Source: an uncultured Bacteroides sp. (GTDB taxonomy: Bacteria > Bacteroidota > Bacteroidia > Bacteroidales > Bacteroidaceae). From it: a stretch of 64,000 nucleotides of DNA. Below the pieces are notes generated by a model. The model searched no databases and was not told the origin of the DNA. It saw only the letters and a program-made list of their open reading frames with translations. The stretch is from NCBI RefSeq assembly GCF_937912035.1, contig NZ_CALDPF010000062.1:1-64000 (forward strand). The letters run 5' to 3'. This document shows, piece after piece, positions 15,949-25,456 of this stretch (position 1 is the first letter of the stretch; each line of letters begins with the position of its first letter). Position numbers and translations under genes: made by a program.

Positions 15949-16764
15949 ATGAAAGATAAAGAAGAAAAAAATTTACGGTTTGTCCTCAGATATTACAGAC
16001 ACGAAAAACTGGACACGACCAAGGCCCTGAACAAAATCACAGGCATCAGACAGCAGAATAATCTGCATAGATTATGGATATACTCATCCGGCATAGCTGC
16101 CGCGATACTGATATGTATAGTAAGCTATACACTGTTAAGCCGAAGTGACAACAACATGATATCAGTCATAGCGGATGCAGGAATCACCAGACATTTCCTG
16201 CCGGACAGCACACTTGCCATACTCTCCAAAGGTTCCACATTGGAATATGACTCCGATAATTACGGAAAGAAGTCACGCGAGGTAAATATGTCAGGAAAAG
16301 TTTTCTTCTCTGTCCGCAGAAACGAGCAGTCACCATTCACGGCCACAGCAATGTACGCACAGGTCAAAGTCCTCGGAACTGAATTTGAAATTGACGAGCG
16401 TATGCAGGATACTGTCACAAATGTATATGTAAAATCCGGAAAGGTAATGTTCAAAGGCAGGAACAGTGCCAAAGGAATTATCCTCACAAAGGATATGAGC
16501 GGAACACTGAAGCACGGAAACGAAATGCCTGAAATAACAAACGCCGCCTTCCCTAACCCGTCAGCATGGGCTACAGGAAAGTTCGTTTACAAGAATACTC
16601 CTATAGATGCCGTAATGAAGGAACTCTCAATTTATTACGGAACAAACCTTTATGCGTCCGAACATTTCAAAACCATTACAGCCGAGTTCAGAACGGACAG
16701 CTTAGATGAAATAATATCACTTATAGAGAAAACACTAGACATCAAAATAACTAAGAAAGACTGA
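15949..16764 (+). CDS. FecR-family anti-sigma factor/signal transducer
   Basis: This 271-residue inner-membrane protein has a cytoplasmic N-terminus (1-42) that would hold the sigma factor and one membrane helix (IYSSGIAAAILICIVSYTLL, about 44-63). The periplasmic FecR domain follows (DAGITRHFLPDSTLAILSKGS ... VKVLGTEFEIDE), with a C-terminal DUF4974 domain (GKFVYKNTPIDAVMKELSIYYG ...). It relays ligand occupancy of the TonB receptor to the sigma factor. It lies 66 bases after the sigma gene and two bases before the receptor gene, all in one direction. Confidence 0.92.
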   Translation: MKDKEEKNLRFVLRYYRHEKLDTTKALNKITGIRQQNNLHRLWIYSSGIAAAILICIVSYTLLSRSDNNMISVIADAGITRHFLPDSTLAILSKGSTLEYDSDNYGKKSREVNMSGKVFFSVRRNEQSPFTATAMYAQVKVLGTEFEIDERMQDTVTNVYVKSGKVMFKGRNSAKGIILTKDMSGTLKHGNEMPEITNAAFPNPSAWATGKFVYKNTPIDAVMKELSIYYGTNLYASEHFKTITAEFRTDSLDEIISLIEKTLDIKITKKD

Positions 16765-16766
16765 AC

Positions 16767-19337
16767 ATGAACAGAATAATATCAATAATCCTTTTGTTTT
16801 CTACAATATGCGTTTCATCAATAAATGCACAAGGCAGAGTCACTGTAGAAGACATGATGGGGCAGGTGAAGAGCATATACCCTGTAAGCTTTGTTTACGA
16901 CTCGTCAATAAAGCTGAACATACCGTATTCAGGTAAGAAACCAAGTATGGTAAGCCTTGAGAACAGTCTTGAAACAATATTCAGCAATACCGGCATCAAA
17001 TGGGAAATAGACGGTGACTACGTGATACTGAAAAGACTGTCGTCATATACATTGAGCGGATATATCTATCAGGAGAACGGCGAAACAGTGATAAACGCCA
17101 CTGTATGGGACATCACCTCCAATACAGGCACACTGACAAACGAACATGGTTTCTACAGTCTTACGCTTAACGAGGGAAAACATAAAATCCGTTTCTCGCA
17201 TATCAGCTGCGGTGAACAGACGGAAGATATTACACTAATAGGGAACAAATCGCAGAACATATACCTGAAAGCTGATTACCAAATAAATGAGGTGGTGGTT
17301 ACTGCCGACCTGAACTCCCCTATCTACACTACACAGACCGGAAAAGTCTCGCTTACGGCAAAGGATTTCGTAAGCGGAAACAACTTCATGAGCTCTCCTG
17401 ATGTAGTGAAGAAACTCCAAAGTCTGTCGGGAGTAGCAAGCGGTACGGAGCTCATCTCCGGACTTTATGTACACGGCGGCGGGAACGACGAGAACCTTTT
17501 CCTGCTAGACGGTACACCACTATATCAGGTGAACCATGCCGGAGGACTGTTCTCAGCATTCAATACTGACATTGTCAAGAACATCGACTTCTACAAGAGC
17601 GGCTTCCCAGCCCGCTACGGCGGACGACTGTCATCGGTAGTAGATGTCCGTACAAACGACGGAAACATGAAAGAGTATCACGGAAGCTTTACGCTCGGAC
17701 TTCTTGAAGGCAGAATACAGTTTGAAGGACCGATAGTGAAAAACCGCACCTCGTTCAACGTGGCAATGCGACGCACATGGCTGGACTTGTTTTCAGCTCC
17801 TGTCATTGCAATAATGAATTCAAGCAGCAGGGACAAGATAAATACAAGATATGCCTTCCATGACATAAATGCCAAGATCACCCATATCTTCTCTGAAAAG
17901 AGTCGCGCGGACATCAGCCTGTATTCGGGCAATGACATATTGAAAAACAACGGTAAATACTATACCATGTCAAATGAGCTGGCCAATATCGACAATTTCA
18001 ATCTGCAATGGGGAAACATCACCGCATCGGTCAACTGGAAATATATCTTTTCTCACAAACTGTTTGCAAATTTTACTGGAGTATATACCCATAACCGCTC
18101 CAAATTCGACTATCTGAGTGAAGAACGTTTGGGATATATAGAGGGATTGGACGGTGCAATAATAAAAATCCAGAACAACTATTCCACCATAAACGATTTC
18201 GGCTACAGAATGGAGTTCGACTATCGTCCCAACACATGGAATCACATCCGTTTCGGTTCAAACTATATGCGCCACATTTTCATGCCGCAGAATTACTATT
18301 CCAAGTATGAAAATGCGACAAACAATGAACTGACAGACAGAATAAAAAGTCAGTACAAGAGTAATGAATTTACCCTCTATGCCGAAGATGACATCTCGCT
18401 TGGCAGCCGTCTGAAGCTGAACGGTGGAATACACTACACCATGTTCGGTATTGCAGATACGAAATATCACTCTGTAGAGCCACGCGCAGCAATGAACATC
18501 AAACTATGCGACAATGCAAGTTTCAAGGTATCATATACCGAGATGAGTCAGTTCATGCATCAGCTATCGGCTACCTACCTGAACCTGCCGACAGACTATT
18601 GGGTACCTTCTACTGAAAAAATCACCCCTATGAGGTCGCGACAATACTCAGCAGGAATATACAGCAGACTTCCGTATAACATCAGATTAAGCGTAGAAGG
18701 ATTCTATAAGACCATGAACAACCTGATAGAATACAATGGCGATAACCAACTCAACCCTTCTGCTGATGACTGGGAAGAGAATGTACGGACAGGAAAAGGA
18801 AAGGCATACGGAGCAGAAGCAGACATCAGTTACAGTAACGGAAAAACATCCGTCGATGCATCCTACACTCTTTCGTGGAGCAAAAGATTCTTCCCGGACT
18901 TTCATCAGTCATGGTACCCTGACAAGTTCGACAACCGTCATAAATTCTCTATCAACCTGAGCCACAAGTTCAGCGACAGGATTGACGCATACGCATCATG
19001 GAACTTCCATAGCGGAAACCGCATGACAATCCCTACGCAAAAGGTAGAAGCACCTGCCATACCCGGAACAGAGAATAAAAACGAAAGTATTATGGTTTAT
19101 GAAACTCCTAACAATGTATCCCTGCCGGCCTATCACAGACTGGACTTGGGTATAAACTTCCGCAAAACCACTAAAAGAGGTTTCGAGAGAATCTGGAATG
19201 TCAGCCTGTACAATGCCTATTGCAGGATGAATCCGCTTTATGCCACTGTAACACAAAAAGAAGACGGAAGTTTCGTGGGAAAAGCATATGGAGTATTCCC
19301 TATAATTCCGTCATTCAGCTACACACTTAAATTTTAA
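16767..19337 (+). CDS. TonB-dependent outer-membrane receptor with STN and carboxypeptidase-regulatory-like domains
   Basis: This 856-residue protein has a signal peptide ending at INAQ and an STN signalling domain (about 25-90, FVYDSSIKLNIPYSGKKPS). A CarboxypepD_reg-like domain follows (about 92-165, LSGYIYQENGETVINATVW), then the plug (VSGVASGTELISGLYVHGGGNDENLFLLDG) and a 22-strand barrel ending in the aromatic YTLKF. The STN domain identifies it as a transducer receptor that signals through the adjacent FecR. At 856 residues with no SusD partner it is FecA-like rather than SusC-like. The DUF4249 lipoprotein downstream is its usual partner. The substrate cannot be read from sequence. Confidence 0.92.
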   Translation: MNRIISIILLFSTICVSSINAQGRVTVEDMMGQVKSIYPVSFVYDSSIKLNIPYSGKKPSMVSLENSLETIFSNTGIKWEIDGDYVILKRLSSYTLSGYIYQENGETVINATVWDITSNTGTLTNEHGFYSLTLNEGKHKIRFSHISCGEQTEDITLIGNKSQNIYLKADYQINEVVVTADLNSPIYTTQTGKVSLTAKDFVSGNNFMSSPDVVKKLQSLSGVASGTELISGLYVHGGGNDENLFLLDGTPLYQVNHAGGLFSAFNTDIVKNIDFYKSGFPARYGGRLSSVVDVRTNDGNMKEYHGSFTLGLLEGRIQFEGPIVKNRTSFNVAMRRTWLDLFSAPVIAIMNSSSRDKINTRYAFHDINAKITHIFSEKSRADISLYSGNDILKNNGKYYTMSNELANIDNFNLQWGNITASVNWKYIFSHKLFANFTGVYTHNRSKFDYLSEERLGYIEGLDGAIIKIQNNYSTINDFGYRMEFDYRPNTWNHIRFGSNYMRHIFMPQNYYSKYENATNNELTDRIKSQYKSNEFTLYAEDDISLGSRLKLNGGIHYTMFGIADTKYHSVEPRAAMNIKLCDNASFKVSYTEMSQFMHQLSATYLNLPTDYWVPSTEKITPMRSRQYSAGIYSRLPYNIRLSVEGFYKTMNNLIEYNGDNQLNPSADDWEENVRTGKGKAYGAEADISYSNGKTSVDASYTLSWSKRFFPDFHQSWYPDKFDNRHKFSINLSHKFSDRIDAYASWNFHSGNRMTIPTQKVEAPAIPGTENKNESIMVYETPNNVSLPAYHRLDLGINFRKTTKRGFERIWNVSLYNAYCRMNPLYATVTQKEDGSFVGKAYGVFPIIPSFSYTLKF

Positions 19338-19389
19338 ACAGACAAGTATTTAGAACTTAGAAACTCAAAACTCAAAAACTTAAAAACTC

Positions 19390-20364
19390 ATGAAAATATA
19401 TATTGCATCACTACTGATTATATTATCATCGTGCACATACGAATTCAACATAGATGATGTGGAGGCTAAAAGAAAGCCGGTAATATTCTGTATGCCAAAC
19501 ACACTTGGAGATACTACACTGATACAGGTATCGCAAAGCATGAATGTAAACAATAAAGGTACAAACTCTTCTGCCAAACCCGACATAACATTTAAATTGA
19601 ACGGAGTGGAAAAGGAGATAAAATATACTGACAAAGCGACAGACTTGCTCCCGGCTAATTCATACTATGTACTCGGTAAGCAGAAGGAAGGCGACAAGAT
19701 AGACATGGAAGTATCATACCCTGATATACCTACGGCAAAATCGAGTACCGTAATACCACAGCCTTTCCCATTGGACAAATGGGATATGATTCTGAAGGAC
19801 GGTTCATACGGCAGAGAAATACAGTTCCGCATATCGTTTACGGATAATGCAGAGACGAAGGACTATTACGGGATAAGAATTATAAACAAAGAAAGCCATT
19901 GGGTCTATTACACTGAATATGATAAAATATCAGAATATGATGAGATATGGGGCATTTGGCTAAATCTTGATGAAGAACCGCTTCTTTCTAAAAAAGTAGG
20001 TTTCGATGAGATATTCGATATAACAAAACATCATTACCAGGATATATATTTGTGGGACGACACCATGCTTAACGGCAAAAGCTATACATTACATCTCGGT
20101 ACATATTATAGCGAAGATTACGACCACGAGTACAGCAAAACATTTAGATATTACAAAATCTACCTTTACAGATTCTCGGAAGAAATGTACAAATATCTGA
20201 AATCAGTAAACGATATAAACGACAACGAATTGGGTGAATACGGCCTTGCTCCTATCCGCAGCCACTACACAAACATAGAAAACGGTATAGGTCTTTTAGG
20301 CGGATGCAGTATTTACGAAACTGACTGGATTGAGAACCTGAAAGACGAAGAGAACGAAGAATAA
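19390..20364 (+). CDS. DUF4249 lipoprotein
   Basis: This 324-residue lipoprotein has the lipobox LLIILSSCTYEF (Cys15) and the typical DUF4249 opening with IDDVEAKRKPVIFCMPN. It is probably tethered to the outer membrane or cell surface next to the TonB receptor encoded 52 bases upstream. Bacteroidota DUF4249 proteins recur beside FecA-like receptors and are presumed accessory ligand-binding or plug-assisting proteins. No biochemical role is established that I can name. Acidic and tyrosine-rich stretches (YYTEYDKISEYDEIW) stand out. Confidence 0.85.
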   Translation: MKIYIASLLIILSSCTYEFNIDDVEAKRKPVIFCMPNTLGDTTLIQVSQSMNVNNKGTNSSAKPDITFKLNGVEKEIKYTDKATDLLPANSYYVLGKQKEGDKIDMEVSYPDIPTAKSSTVIPQPFPLDKWDMILKDGSYGREIQFRISFTDNAETKDYYGIRIINKESHWVYYTEYDKISEYDEIWGIWLNLDEEPLLSKKVGFDEIFDITKHHYQDIYLWDDTMLNGKSYTLHLGTYYSEDYDHEYSKTFRYYKIYLYRFSEEMYKYLKSVNDINDNELGEYGLAPIRSHYTNIENGIGLLGGCSIYETDWIENLKDEENEE

Positions 20365-20386
20365 CCACTTATTTAAACATAGACTT

Positions 20387-21022
20387 ATGAAAAAGAAATT
20401 TTTACTCACAATCGCAATGTCTGCAATAGTATTTGCGACATCACAGGCACAGGAATTCAGATATGGGCTTTCCGGCGGCTACAACCTTAACTCTATGATA
20501 GCAAACGAATCAAAATCAGGTTTCCATGCCGGACTGAAAGGCGAATATGCTTTCAAAGATGCACAGAAAGGGCTGTACACCGACTTCGGACTGATGATTT
20601 CATCATACGGTTGGAAATCTACACCTGCATACGAGAACGGAACAGGAAAAATGTTTAAGTGGGACACGACTCCCTACTATCTGAACATACCAATCCACTT
20701 AGGTTATAAATTCAAGGTCAATGACAATCTGAGCATTTTCGTAAACGCCGGTCCGTACTTCAACATAGGAATGTTCGGCAAGATGAACTGCACAACCACA
20801 CATCTTGGCAGTAAGATAGAAACACAAGTATCATCAAACAATATATTCAAAGACGGACTCTCACCACGCTTCGACTGGGGAATAGGTTTCCGTGCCGGAG
20901 TGGAAATAGCGCGTCACACTCAGATAGCCATAGGATATGACTGGAGCATGAAAAATTCTTATATGAACAACCCTGAAACCAAGAACAGAACATTTGTAGT
21001 TTCACTGACGTATTATTTTTAG
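20387..21022 (+). CDS. Outer-membrane beta-barrel protein (PorT-like)
   Basis: This 211-residue protein has a signal peptide (IAMSAIVFATSQAQ). The barrel alternates strands with GLSGGYNLNSM at the start and ends in the aromatic-terminated strand NRTFVVSLTYYF, the outer-membrane insertion signal. It belongs to the outer-membrane beta-barrel (OMP_b-brl_2/PorT-like) group. It is 22 bases after the DUF4249 gene and on the same strand, so probably part of the receptor operon. Its role is unknown. Confidence 0.82.
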   Translation: MKKKFLLTIAMSAIVFATSQAQEFRYGLSGGYNLNSMIANESKSGFHAGLKGEYAFKDAQKGLYTDFGLMISSYGWKSTPAYENGTGKMFKWDTTPYYLNIPIHLGYKFKVNDNLSIFVNAGPYFNIGMFGKMNCTTTHLGSKIETQVSSNNIFKDGLSPRFDWGIGFRAGVEIARHTQIAIGYDWSMKNSYMNNPETKNRTFVVSLTYYF

Positions 21023-21047
21023 TTGTAAATTCTAATTCTTAATTCAC

Positions 21048-21161
21048 ATGAAGATTCTTATTCTCCTCGCAGTAATCTGCCTTTCCGCATGTTTCAGTTC
21101 ATGCGGTACTACCACCTATAATCCGTACAACAAATCGGTGACTTCGTCGTTTCAGTTTTAA
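21048..21161 (+). CDS. Small 37-residue lipoprotein
   Basis: This gene is too short for usual gene calling. The ATG at 21048 opens MKILILLAVICLSACFSSCG... and the frame ends after YNKSVTSSFQF at 21161. A hydrophobic leader is followed by two possible lipoboxes (LSAC, Cys15; FSSC, Cys19), so the mature peptide would be 19-23 residues, rich in Ser, Thr, Tyr and Asn. It starts 25 bases after the beta-barrel gene in the same direction, before the next promoter, and is probably the last gene of the sigma/FecR/TonB operon. The function is unknown. Confidence 0.6.
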   Translation: MKILILLAVICLSACFSSCGTTTYNPYNKSVTSSFQF

Positions 21162-21193
21162 AAACTGTTTAAAAGGTTTACAAAAACTCATCT

Positions 21194-21225
21194 TTTGCAA
21201 TATCAGAAAAAAAACATTACTTTTG
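21194..21225 (+). promoter_or_regulatory. Promoter of the AAA/PD-(D/E)XK gene
   Basis: TTTG (21194-21197), 20-base spacer, TACTTTTG (21218-21225): a full consensus match. It places transcription start near 21231, inside the extended reading frame, and so supports the ATG at 21261. Confidence 0.65.
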
Positions 21226-21260
21226 TGATACTGTGTAACATAGTTAAGCAAACTGCCATT

Positions 21261-22808
21261 ATGAACAATCTATATCCGGTAGGCATACAAAGTTTCAGAG
21301 AAATCAGAGAAGGGAAATATCTGTATATAGACAAGACAGAACTCATATACAGAATGGTGAAAACAGGAAAATACTATTTTCTGAGCCGTCCGCGACGTTT
21401 CGGAAAAAGTCTTCTTGTATCGACCATTGAGGCATATTTTCTTGGACAGAAAGAGCTTTTCAAAGGGCTTGCCATGGAAAAATTAGAGTCTGAATGGAAA
21501 GAATATCCTATACTGCATCTTGACCTGAATTCAAAAAAATACGAAGACAAACTTTCACCTACTGCAATACTGAACCAACATCTTGAAAAATGGGAACAGA
21601 TGTATGGCGATGAAAAAAAGGACCGTTCTCCGGAAGAAAGATTTTCTTACCTTATAGAGAAGATAAGTATAACAACCGGACGTAATGTAGTCGTCCTTAT
21701 CGACGAATACGACAAGCCTATGCTTCAGGCTATCGGCAATGATGAACTCATGGACGAATATCGCAACACTCTGAAAGCCTTCTATGGAGTTCTTAAAAGC
21801 AGCGACCAGTATCTGCGCTTTGCACTGCTTACCGGAGTAACAAAGTTCAGTAAAGTAAGCGTATTCAGCGACCTTAACAATTTAGAGGACATTTCAATCC
21901 TTAGAGATTACAACAATCTCTGCGGAATAACAGAAAAAGAGTTGTTGCATTACTTCCCCGATGAAATAAAAGACCTCGGAGAAAGAAACGATATGACATA
22001 CGAAGAGACATGCCAGAAGCTAAAACTATGGTACGACGGTTATCATTTCAGCAGCAGTCTGGAAGGTATATACAATCCTTTCAGCATACTCAACGTAATG
22101 AAAAGCCGTGAATTCGGAAGTTTCTGGTTCGAGACAGGCACTCCTACATTCTTAGTGGAACTGCTGAAACTGAACAACTATAACCTTGAGAGCCTCACTA
22201 AAGAAGTCGCATTTGCCGACACACTCAGCGGAATAGATTCTATGTACACCAATCCTGTGCCTATCCTCTATCAAAGCGGTTATCTCACTATAAAAGGATA
22301 TGATAAGGAATTCAGAACATACAACCTCGGTTTTCCAAACCGTGAAGTGGAAGACGGATTTACAAGATTTCTATTGCCATATTATGCCTCTATCGAATCC
22401 GGAAAATCATCATTCCAGATAATATCATTTGTTCAGGATGTTAGAAAAGGCGACATCGACAGTTTCATGAACCGCCTGCAAAGTTTCTTTGCAGATATTC
22501 CTTACGAACTGACACGTCAGCTGGAACTGCATTATCAGAATGTACTTTTCATAGTATTCCGATTGCTTGGATTCTATACCGAAGTGGAATATCATACATC
22601 ATCCGGACGCATAGACATGGTTGTGAAGACAAACGACTATATCTACATCATGGAATTCAAACTGGAAGGCACAGCAGAAGAGGCCATAAAACAAATCTAC
22701 GACAAGCAATATGCGCTACCTTTTGCCTCGGACGGAAGAAAACTCATAAAGGTAGGAGTCAATTTCAACAACACTATTAAAGGTATAGAGAAATGGATTA
22801 TTGAGTAA
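21261..22808 (+). CDS. AAA-ATPase-like/PD-(D/E)XK nuclease domain protein
   Basis: This 515-residue protein belongs to a family that is highly amplified in Bacteroidota genomes. The N-terminal AAA-ATPase-like domain opens with YPVGIQSFREIREGKYLYIDKTELIY and carries an atypical P-loop, SRPRRFGKSLLVST, and a Walker B strand VVVLIDEYDKPM. The C-terminal DUF1703/PD-(D/E)XK_9 nuclease has GRIDMVVKTNDYIYIMEFKL, giving the D...E-x-K residues. The cellular role of the family is unknown. Mobility or defence has been suggested only by copy number. The frame extends to 21195, but the promoter shows the start is at 21261. It ends six bases from a convergent gene. Confidence 0.88.
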   Translation: MNNLYPVGIQSFREIREGKYLYIDKTELIYRMVKTGKYYFLSRPRRFGKSLLVSTIEAYFLGQKELFKGLAMEKLESEWKEYPILHLDLNSKKYEDKLSPTAILNQHLEKWEQMYGDEKKDRSPEERFSYLIEKISITTGRNVVVLIDEYDKPMLQAIGNDELMDEYRNTLKAFYGVLKSSDQYLRFALLTGVTKFSKVSVFSDLNNLEDISILRDYNNLCGITEKELLHYFPDEIKDLGERNDMTYEETCQKLKLWYDGYHFSSSLEGIYNPFSILNVMKSREFGSFWFETGTPTFLVELLKLNNYNLESLTKEVAFADTLSGIDSMYTNPVPILYQSGYLTIKGYDKEFRTYNLGFPNREVEDGFTRFLLPYYASIESGKSSFQIISFVQDVRKGDIDSFMNRLQSFFADIPYELTRQLELHYQNVLFIVFRLLGFYTEVEYHTSSGRIDMVVKTNDYIYIMEFKLEGTAEEAIKQIYDKQYALPFASDGRKLIKVGVNFNNTIKGIEKWIIE

Positions 22809-22814
22809 AAAATT

Positions 22815-23108
22815 TTATTTTATTATAAGCACGTAAGCAACATAACATAGCAACAGCGCCACACCAACGATCACAGCAAACTTCAGTTTCAGACGAAACA
22901 ACTTGTCGTTATCTGCCCTCTCCTTTTCCACTGTATTTTTCCTTATATGGTCTATACTGTCGGCCGACATATCCGGAAGTTCACGTCCCTTCCCCACCTC
23001 AATGAGGCGGTTACGTGTGTCATTCATCCGCTCGCGGTTTCTGTTTCTCAGCTCACGGTTCTCCTTGTCACGACGCATCATGTCGTTTATACATCCTAAA
23101 GTTCCCAT
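22815..23108 (-). CDS. Small hypothetical protein with C-terminal membrane anchor
   Basis: This is a 97-residue protein. I use the ATG at 23106-23108 (MGTLGCINDMMRRDKENREL), since the upstream extension reads like non-coding DNA. Residues 10-70 are strongly charged and probably helical or coiled coil (RRDKENRELRNRNRERMNDTRNR). A single membrane helix (FAVIVGVALLLCYVAYVLIIK) forms the C-terminus, so it may be tail-anchored. No family is recognised. It ends head-on against the preceding gene with a six-base gap and no visible terminator. Confidence 0.6.
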   Translation of the reverse strand: MGTLGCINDMMRRDKENRELRNRNRERMNDTRNRLIEVGKGRELPDMSADSIDHIRKNTVEKERADNDKLFRLKLKFAVIVGVALLLCYVAYVLIIK

Positions 23109-23166
23109 ACTATAATATTTTATTTCCCTAAGGTAATAAAACTTGAGAACAAATGCAAGCAAACTC

Positions 23167-24333
23167 CTATACAGTCGGTTTTGATTTAACAAACTTATTG
23201 CCAAGCCACTTCCTTACAGGTTCATCATAAAGTTTCAGACACGCGTATGCCAATGCTATACTGCCGAAATAAACCATTGCCGAAACCATCCATGTTTCCC
23301 CCAGTGTATAGAGTTTGTTCTCTATAAGCCAAGAGTAGAATACATACATCACAGGATAATGAACGGCATATAGAGGATATGATATGTCGCCCAAAAAACG
23401 ACAGATAGCTGTTGATTTCTTGTCGGTAGTCTTACCTGACGCACCTATGCATACCAGGACTGGAAATACAATTGCAATACATACCATCTCGAACACTCCG
23501 TTAAGACATACAGGTGATTTCCCTTCAATATATGGAACACAGAAAATTGCAATCAGCACAACAGTGCAAATCCAGAAAGCTCCTCTTATGTTGAAACTGC
23601 GGAAATTTCTTGAAATAAGCATACCGAGAGTGAAAGGGAACAGCATCCTGAGCATACCGCCCCAAAAGTTCAGACCGTCAAGAGTCCATCCCACACCTAT
23701 CATCCCGTAGCCCACTACATCGAACAATGCGAACCATGAAAGTCCAAGTCCGAGAAGCACTACCAACACTGTCAAAGCCTTATTCCCAAGACGATGAATG
23801 AAAAGAGCATAAAGAATGTTGCCTATGTATTCGAAAAAGAGCGACCAGCTTGGTCCGTTGAGCGGAAACATCTCCCCATTGCCACGAATGTCATACCCGG
23901 CTCCCGGATATGCAGGAATAAAGAACATAGTCAGCAACAATGCCAGCATGGCCATAGATGTAGCTACATGAGTCCCGTCCCATTTCACACCTCCCTGAAT
24001 GAAGAATGCAATTATACCAATTACAGCTCCCATTATTATCATAGGATGAAGTCGGATTAGCCTTCGCTTGAAAAAGTCCTTCAGCGTCATATTCTTTTTC
24101 CATCTGTCATCGTATGCATATCCGATAACAAATCCGGAAAGAATGAAGAAGAAATCTACTGCCAGATAACCATGGTTAATTGTAGTAATCAGTGTCCCTC
24201 CTCCGGCAAAAGAGAATCCCTCGAAAATATGATAAAACACTACAAGCAGAGCTGCCACTCCCCTCAGTCCGTCAAGAAGTTCATAATGAGGCTTTGTATC
24301 TGTGAAAGCCGATGATGATATTACTTTATTCAT
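23167..24333 (-). CDS. Membrane acyltransferase (acyltransferase_3/OafA-like)
   Basis: This is a 388-residue multi-pass membrane protein. The N-terminal signature LLDGLRGVAALLVVFYHIFEGFSF holds the catalytic histidine of the acyltransferase_3 family (R...H), followed by AVDFFFILSGFVIGYAYDDRW and FFKRRLIRLHP. About ten hydrophobic segments follow. Members O-acylate (commonly O-acetylate) cell-surface sugars, so lipopolysaccharide, capsule or exported glycan is the likely acceptor. A second member of the family lies 34 bases upstream on the same strand. The two are diverged, so they are not a recent duplication. Confidence 0.88.
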   Translation of the reverse strand: MNKVISSSAFTDTKPHYELLDGLRGVAALLVVFYHIFEGFSFAGGGTLITTINHGYLAVDFFFILSGFVIGYAYDDRWKKNMTLKDFFKRRLIRLHPMIIMGAVIGIIAFFIQGGVKWDGTHVATSMAMLALLLTMFFIPAYPGAGYDIRGNGEMFPLNGPSWSLFFEYIGNILYALFIHRLGNKALTVLVVLLGLGLSWFALFDVVGYGMIGVGWTLDGLNFWGGMLRMLFPFTLGMLISRNFRSFNIRGAFWICTVVLIAIFCVPYIEGKSPVCLNGVFEMVCIAIVFPVLVCIGASGKTTDKKSTAICRFLGDISYPLYAVHYPVMYVFYSWLIENKLYTLGETWMVSAMVYFGSIALAYACLKLYDEPVRKWLGNKFVKSKPTV

Positions 24334-24367
24334 ATTAGTATAAATTAGATTTTTTATTTTAATAGTA

Positions 24368-25432
24368 CTATCCTATCCATTTTTTTAGACCTGGTATTAA
24401 ATATAATAGACTTATAATCAAGTATGAAGTCAAAAAACATGATATAGTAATCAATGGTATTTTAATATAAACAGGAAGCACAGATGTATTCATCACAGGC
24501 TGTAGCAGTAAAATAATCATAAGATGAATAAAATATACAGCGTAACTTTTTGATGAAATATCAGCAATAAATTTTGGAATAGCCCCTTTTTCTTTCCAAT
24601 TGATATTCTTGACTAAAGAGAAAACGCCTAAAGCCATAACAGATATGTTTATTGCACAAAAACGCCATCCAAGCTCAAGTTCGCTGACATTGGTTGCAAC
24701 CCCAAGTCTGTACTGATAAAAAAATGCGGTAAATAAATAACCGATAATTATAAGTAATATTGATTTTCGTAATGACACGGCTCCGTAACGCCTTATATAA
24801 AAACCTAAGACATAATATCCGGCAAATCCTGTAAAATAATATAGCATTGGAGAGGGATTCCAGAAACATTCACCCAATACCGCAGGAAAAAACAGATGAA
24901 TATATGGAAGACAGTTAGTCAATCCCCATAAACACAAATATCCCTGTATTTGTTTCTTGGAGCTTTGTTCAAGCCATGGCGAGATTATCGGAGTAAGCAT
25001 ATACAGCCCAAGAATCATATAAATGAACCATAAATGTCCTACCTCGGTACCGAAATTGACAGGTATATGTAAAATATTGACAAAGAAATCCTGCCATGAG
25101 TCTCCATTCTTAAATACATAATACAATGCATAAACAATACACCATATAATGAACGGATATATCACACGCATAATCCTTCTCTTGAAGAATTGAACAATAT
25201 CAGTATTCATTGGTAAAAGGAAATATCCTGATATCATAACGAAAAGCGGAACTTCAATAGGTGTAAGGCTGTTTATCCAACCTATTATAGATGTATCAGA
25301 ATTGTTTGAAATATTAAAATCCGGCAGGATGTAATAACATTCCGTCACGTGCTGCCATACTACAAGAAAACATGCAAGAGCCCTTAACACATCCAAATCA
25401 TACTGATAATGAACTTTTCTTTGTGCTATCAT
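24368..25432 (-). CDS. Membrane acyltransferase (acyltransferase_3), second copy
   Basis: This is a 354-residue multi-pass protein with YDLDVLRALACFLVVWQHVTE, the R...H catalytic block of acyltransferase_3, and VPLFVMISGYFLL. It resembles WecH/OafA O-acetyltransferases acting on surface glycans. The frame extends nine codons upstream, but the -7 element at 25457-25464 and the residue pattern favour the ATG at 25430-25432. It is probably co-transcribed with the second acyltransferase gene downstream. A Crp-like regulator lies just upstream on the same strand. Confidence 0.85.
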   Translation of the reverse strand: MIAQRKVHYQYDLDVLRALACFLVVWQHVTECYYILPDFNISNNSDTSIIGWINSLTPIEVPLFVMISGYFLLPMNTDIVQFFKRRIMRVIYPFIIWCIVYALYYVFKNGDSWQDFFVNILHIPVNFGTEVGHLWFIYMILGLYMLTPIISPWLEQSSKKQIQGYLCLWGLTNCLPYIHLFFPAVLGECFWNPSPMLYYFTGFAGYYVLGFYIRRYGAVSLRKSILLIIIGYLFTAFFYQYRLGVATNVSELELGWRFCAINISVMALGVFSLVKNINWKEKGAIPKFIADISSKSYAVYFIHLMIILLLQPVMNTSVLPVYIKIPLITISCFLTSYLIISLLYLIPGLKKWIG

Positions 25433-25456
25433 AATTAGTAATTTAATATCATCGCA

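Noticed and set aside
23167..25432. The two adjacent acyltransferase genes as a recent tandem duplication
   Set aside because: They share only family motifs; lengths and most residues differ.
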